From assembly GCA_016290695.1 (NCBI GenBank), contig JAEEUX010000122.1, forward strand, positions 1-7,625: a stretch of DNA of 7,625 nucleotides, in the 5' to 3' direction. The position numbers and the translations under genes are program-made. The notes beneath the pieces were generated by a model. The model did not search any database, was not told the origin of the DNA, and worked only from the letters and a program-made list of their open reading frames with translations. Position 1 is the first letter of the stretch, and the number at the start of each line of letters is the position of its first letter. Of the stretch, positions 6,100 through 7,625 are shown piece by piece. This DNA is from Oscillospiraceae bacterium (GTDB lineage Bacteria > Bacillota > Clostridia > Oscillospirales > Oscillospiraceae).

Positions 6100-7299
6100 T
6101 TACTTTACGCTCTGGACAGCGACGAAGTCCCAAAGACCGGTCTCGGTGTTGGCGGTCTTGATGTAGGCGGTGTCGCGGACGGCGTCGCCGATTTCGTCAA
6201 AGGCAATGGAGCCGGATACGCCGGTGGTGGTAACGCCGGGAAGAGCCTGCATGATAGCCTTGGAGTCTACGCTGCCGGCTGCTGCGATGGCGGCAAGCGC
6301 GGTGTTGTAAGCGTCGTAGCCCATTACGGAGACAGCGGCGATTATATCGTTTCCGCCGTTATTGGAGAGGTTGGTGGCGTCGGCATTGATCCACTCGGCA
6401 AAGCCCTTCTCAAAGTTGGGGTCGCCGCCCTCGGCATAGAAGGTGGAAACATAGATGCCGATGTCCTTGCCCTGAGCGGCGTTGAGGATGACGTTGGAAT
6501 CCCAGGTATCGCCGGCGAGAAGGGGCATCTCGACGCCCTGAGCGGCAGCCTGGTCAACGATGAGCTGAGCGTAGCTGATGGAGCAGGGGGCGAAGATAAC
6601 GTCCGCGCCCTCGTTCTTGGCGCTGGTGAGGTACGAGGTGAAGTCGGAGTTATCCTTCGGGAACTCGGCGGTGACGACCTTCATGCCGAGACCCTCGGCA
6701 GCTACCTTGAAGTAGTTGATAAGGCCCTGATCATAGTCGTTTCCGAGCTCGCCGAGGCAGTAAGCAGTCTTTGCGCTGAGCTGGTCCTTAGCGAAGTTGG
6801 CAAGGACGGTACCCTGGAAGGGATCAAGGAAGCAGATGCGGAAATAGTGGCTGTTGCCTTCGGTTACCTGGGGGTTGGTGCAGGTAACGCCGATTACGGG
6901 GATGTTCGCCTCAGCGAAGGTATCGGAACCGGCGATGGCAACGGAGGAGCCGTAAGAGCCGAGGACTACGGAGCAGCCCTTGGAAACGAGCTCAGTCGCC
7001 GCGGAAACGGCCTTATCGGTGGAGGACTCGTTATCGGCATAGACGAGCTCTACCTTATACTTCTTGCCGCCAACCTCAATTTCGTTCTTGAGGCTGTTAG
7101 CGTACTGCATGCCGAGGAACTCCTGCTTGCCGCCCGCGCCGTTAGCGCCGGACATGGGCTCGAATACGCCTATGTAGATGGTATCTCCGGAAGCGGAAGC
7201 GTTTCCGCCGTCAGCAGGCTTGTCGGTAGTGTTGCCGCAGGCGCCGAGGGCAAGAACCATACAGAGCGCAAGAGCAACCGCAAGGATTTTCTTGAACAT
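6100..7299 (-). CDS. livK: Branched-chain amino acid ABC transporter substrate-binding lipoprotein LivK
   Basis: A 399-residue solute-binding lipoprotein, expected to sit on the outer face of the membrane, bind leucine, isoleucine or valine (or a related amino acid) and deliver it to LivHM. A signal peptide (basic MFKK, hydrophobic 5-17) ends in lipobox LGAC (18-21), with Cys21 as lipidation site, followed by a flexible Gly/Ser/Asn linker to about residue 39. The mature part is a two-lobed periplasmic-binding type I fold (Peripla_BP_6 type): IYIGVFEPMSG (41-51), GSYGSSVAIA (114-123, ligand-contact loop by family), GELGNDYDQG (183-192), GYDAYN (328-333) and GVSGSIAFDEIGD (360-372). The ATG at 7299 has AGGAGG (7308-7313) 8 nt upstream. 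The exact ligand cannot be told from sequence alone; related proteins bind other amino acids, urea or amides. Confidence 0.95.
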   Translation of the reverse strand: MFKKILAVALALCMVLALGACGNTTDKPADGGNASASGDTIYIGVFEPMSGANGAGGKQEFLGMQYANSLKNEIEVGGKKYKVELVYADNESSTDKAVSAATELVSKGCSVVLGSYGSSVAIAGSDTFAEANIPVIGVTCTNPQVTEGNSHYFRICFLDPFQGTVLANFAKDQLSAKTAYCLGELGNDYDQGLINYFKVAAEGLGMKVVTAEFPKDNSDFTSYLTSAKNEGADVIFAPCSISYAQLIVDQAAAQGVEMPLLAGDTWDSNVILNAAQGKDIGIYVSTFYAEGGDPNFEKGFAEWINADATNLSNNGGNDIIAAVSVMGYDAYNTALAAIAAAGSVDSKAIMQALPGVTTTGVSGSIAFDEIGDAVRDTAYIKTANTETGLWDFVAVQSVK

Positions 7300-7307
7300 T
7301 TTTTATT

Positions 7308-7313
7308 CCTCCT
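7308..7313 (-). promoter_or_regulatory. Ribosome binding site of livK
   Basis: The minus strand reads AGGAGG, a full consensus site 8 nt before the livK ATG (7299-7297). Confidence 0.9.
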
Positions 7314-7518
7314 AAATTAAATCAGAGAGATTGTTGGGCAAACGGCGGTCAAACCGAAGCATACGGCTTGACGAACATATTTTTCGTCTGATAAATGCGA
7401 AAAACCGCGGCAAAGCACAGCGCTCCGAATCAGCCGGAAAATACGCCGTCAAAACATACGCAGGAATTAAACCGTGTTTCCCCCGGAATGCGTATGGGAA
7501 TGTGCTCCCATATTCATC
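7314..7518 (-). promoter_or_regulatory. Long structured 5' leader of livK
   Basis: From the predicted start near 7518 to the ribosome site is about 200 nt without a supported gene. Minus-strand RNA stems visible: 7506-7512 with 7493-7499 (TATGGGA/TCCCATA, 6-nt loop); 7489-7496 with 7455-7462 (CATACGCA/TGCGTATG); 7383-7388 with 7370-7375 (GACGAA/TTCGTC); and 7364-7372 with 7348-7356 (GTCAAGCCG/CGGTTTGAC with one G.U pair). The first two exclude each other, and so do the last two. No T-box consensus (GGGTGGTACCGCG-like) is seen and I do not recognise a known riboswitch. A regulatory leader is inference. Confidence 0.4.
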
Positions 7519-7524
7519 CGATTT

Positions 7525-7553
7525 ATTTTACACTCAAAATCACTGTTTTGCAA
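7525..7553 (-). promoter_or_regulatory. Sigma-A type promoter of livK
   Basis: The minus strand has a -35 box TTGCAA (7553-7548), a 17-nt spacer, and a -10 box TAAAAT (7530-7525; 5 of 6 to consensus). AT-rich sequence just upstream (about 7554-7573) could act as an UP element. Transcription would begin near 7518. This is the best promoter match found by eye in the window, and its position fits control of livK and, by read-through, livHMGF. Confidence 0.65.
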
Positions 7554-7558
7554 TAAAA

Positions 7559-7573
7559 AATGTTTAAAAAATT
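7559..7573 (-). promoter_or_regulatory. Candidate CodY box upstream of livK promoter
   Basis: The minus strand reads AATTTTTTAAACATT, matching the published CodY consensus AATTTTCWGAAAATT at 12 of 15 positions. It lies 5 nt upstream of the -35 box. CodY senses branched-chain amino acids (and GTP in many species) in Firmicutes and commonly controls their uptake genes, so the context fits. The match is partial and the stretch is AT-rich, so chance is possible. Confidence 0.4.
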
Positions 7574-7625
7574 GGATTTTCCGCCAAATGAACCACCGCT
7601 TTTGTCTTTTTTCGCATCCGCGCTT

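Noticed and set aside
7314..7518. T-box or branched-chain leader-peptide attenuator before livK
   Set aside because: No T-box consensus, no terminator with a T-run before livK, and no run of Leu/Ile/Val codons in the small frame at 7467-7517.
7590..7625. T-rich plus-strand sequence at the right edge as a terminator of a gene outside the window
   Set aside because: No complete stem is visible before the T-run within the window, so it cannot be supported.

Overview
The window is an all-minus-strand stretch of a GC-rich bacterial chromosome. It looks like an anaerobic Gram-positive of the Clostridia (Oscillospiraceae/Ruminococcaceae-like, often gut-associated). The evidence is strong AGGAGG-type ribosome sites before most genes, a Gram-positive style lipoprotein binding protein, a clostridial-style NhaC antiporter, and short GC-rich palindromic repeats of a kind I associate with such genomes. 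The taxon is an inference; no rRNA or marker gene is present.

Transcription runs right to left. Positions 7300-7625 are an upstream region with a good sigma-A promoter (-35 at 7548-7553, -10 at 7525-7530), a CodY-like box just upstream of it, and a leader of about 200 nt that can form competing stems. Next comes a complete branched-chain amino acid (LIV/HAAT family) ABC importer: livK (6100-7299, lipoprotein binding protein), a 206-nt gap with a strong hairpin that may attenuate transcription, then the tightly packed livH (5006-5893), livM (3754-4995), livG (2906-3757) and livF (2203-2913). LivK captures the amino acid outside the membrane, LivH and LivM form the channel, and LivG and LivF hydrolyse ATP. 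Gene ends overlap or nearly touch (10-nt gap, 4-nt overlap, 8-nt overlap), indicating translational coupling.

A 308-nt GC-rich intergenic region full of inverted repeats follows, with a 14-bp RNA hairpin ending 8 nt before the ribosome site of the last gene. That gene (194-1894) is an NhaC-family Na+/H+ antiporter. Its unusual N-terminus is a signal-like segment followed by an extracytoplasmic double CxxCxGxG motif like half a DnaJ zinc finger. Positions 1-193 hold a hairpin and two tandem degenerate copies of a palindromic repeat.

The genes themselves are conventional. The points most worth a second look are the cysteine motif on the antiporter, the structured leaders of livK and nhaC, the CodY-like site, and the palindromic repeat cluster. 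I see no defence system, mobile element with a transposase, CRISPR array, tRNA or rRNA.
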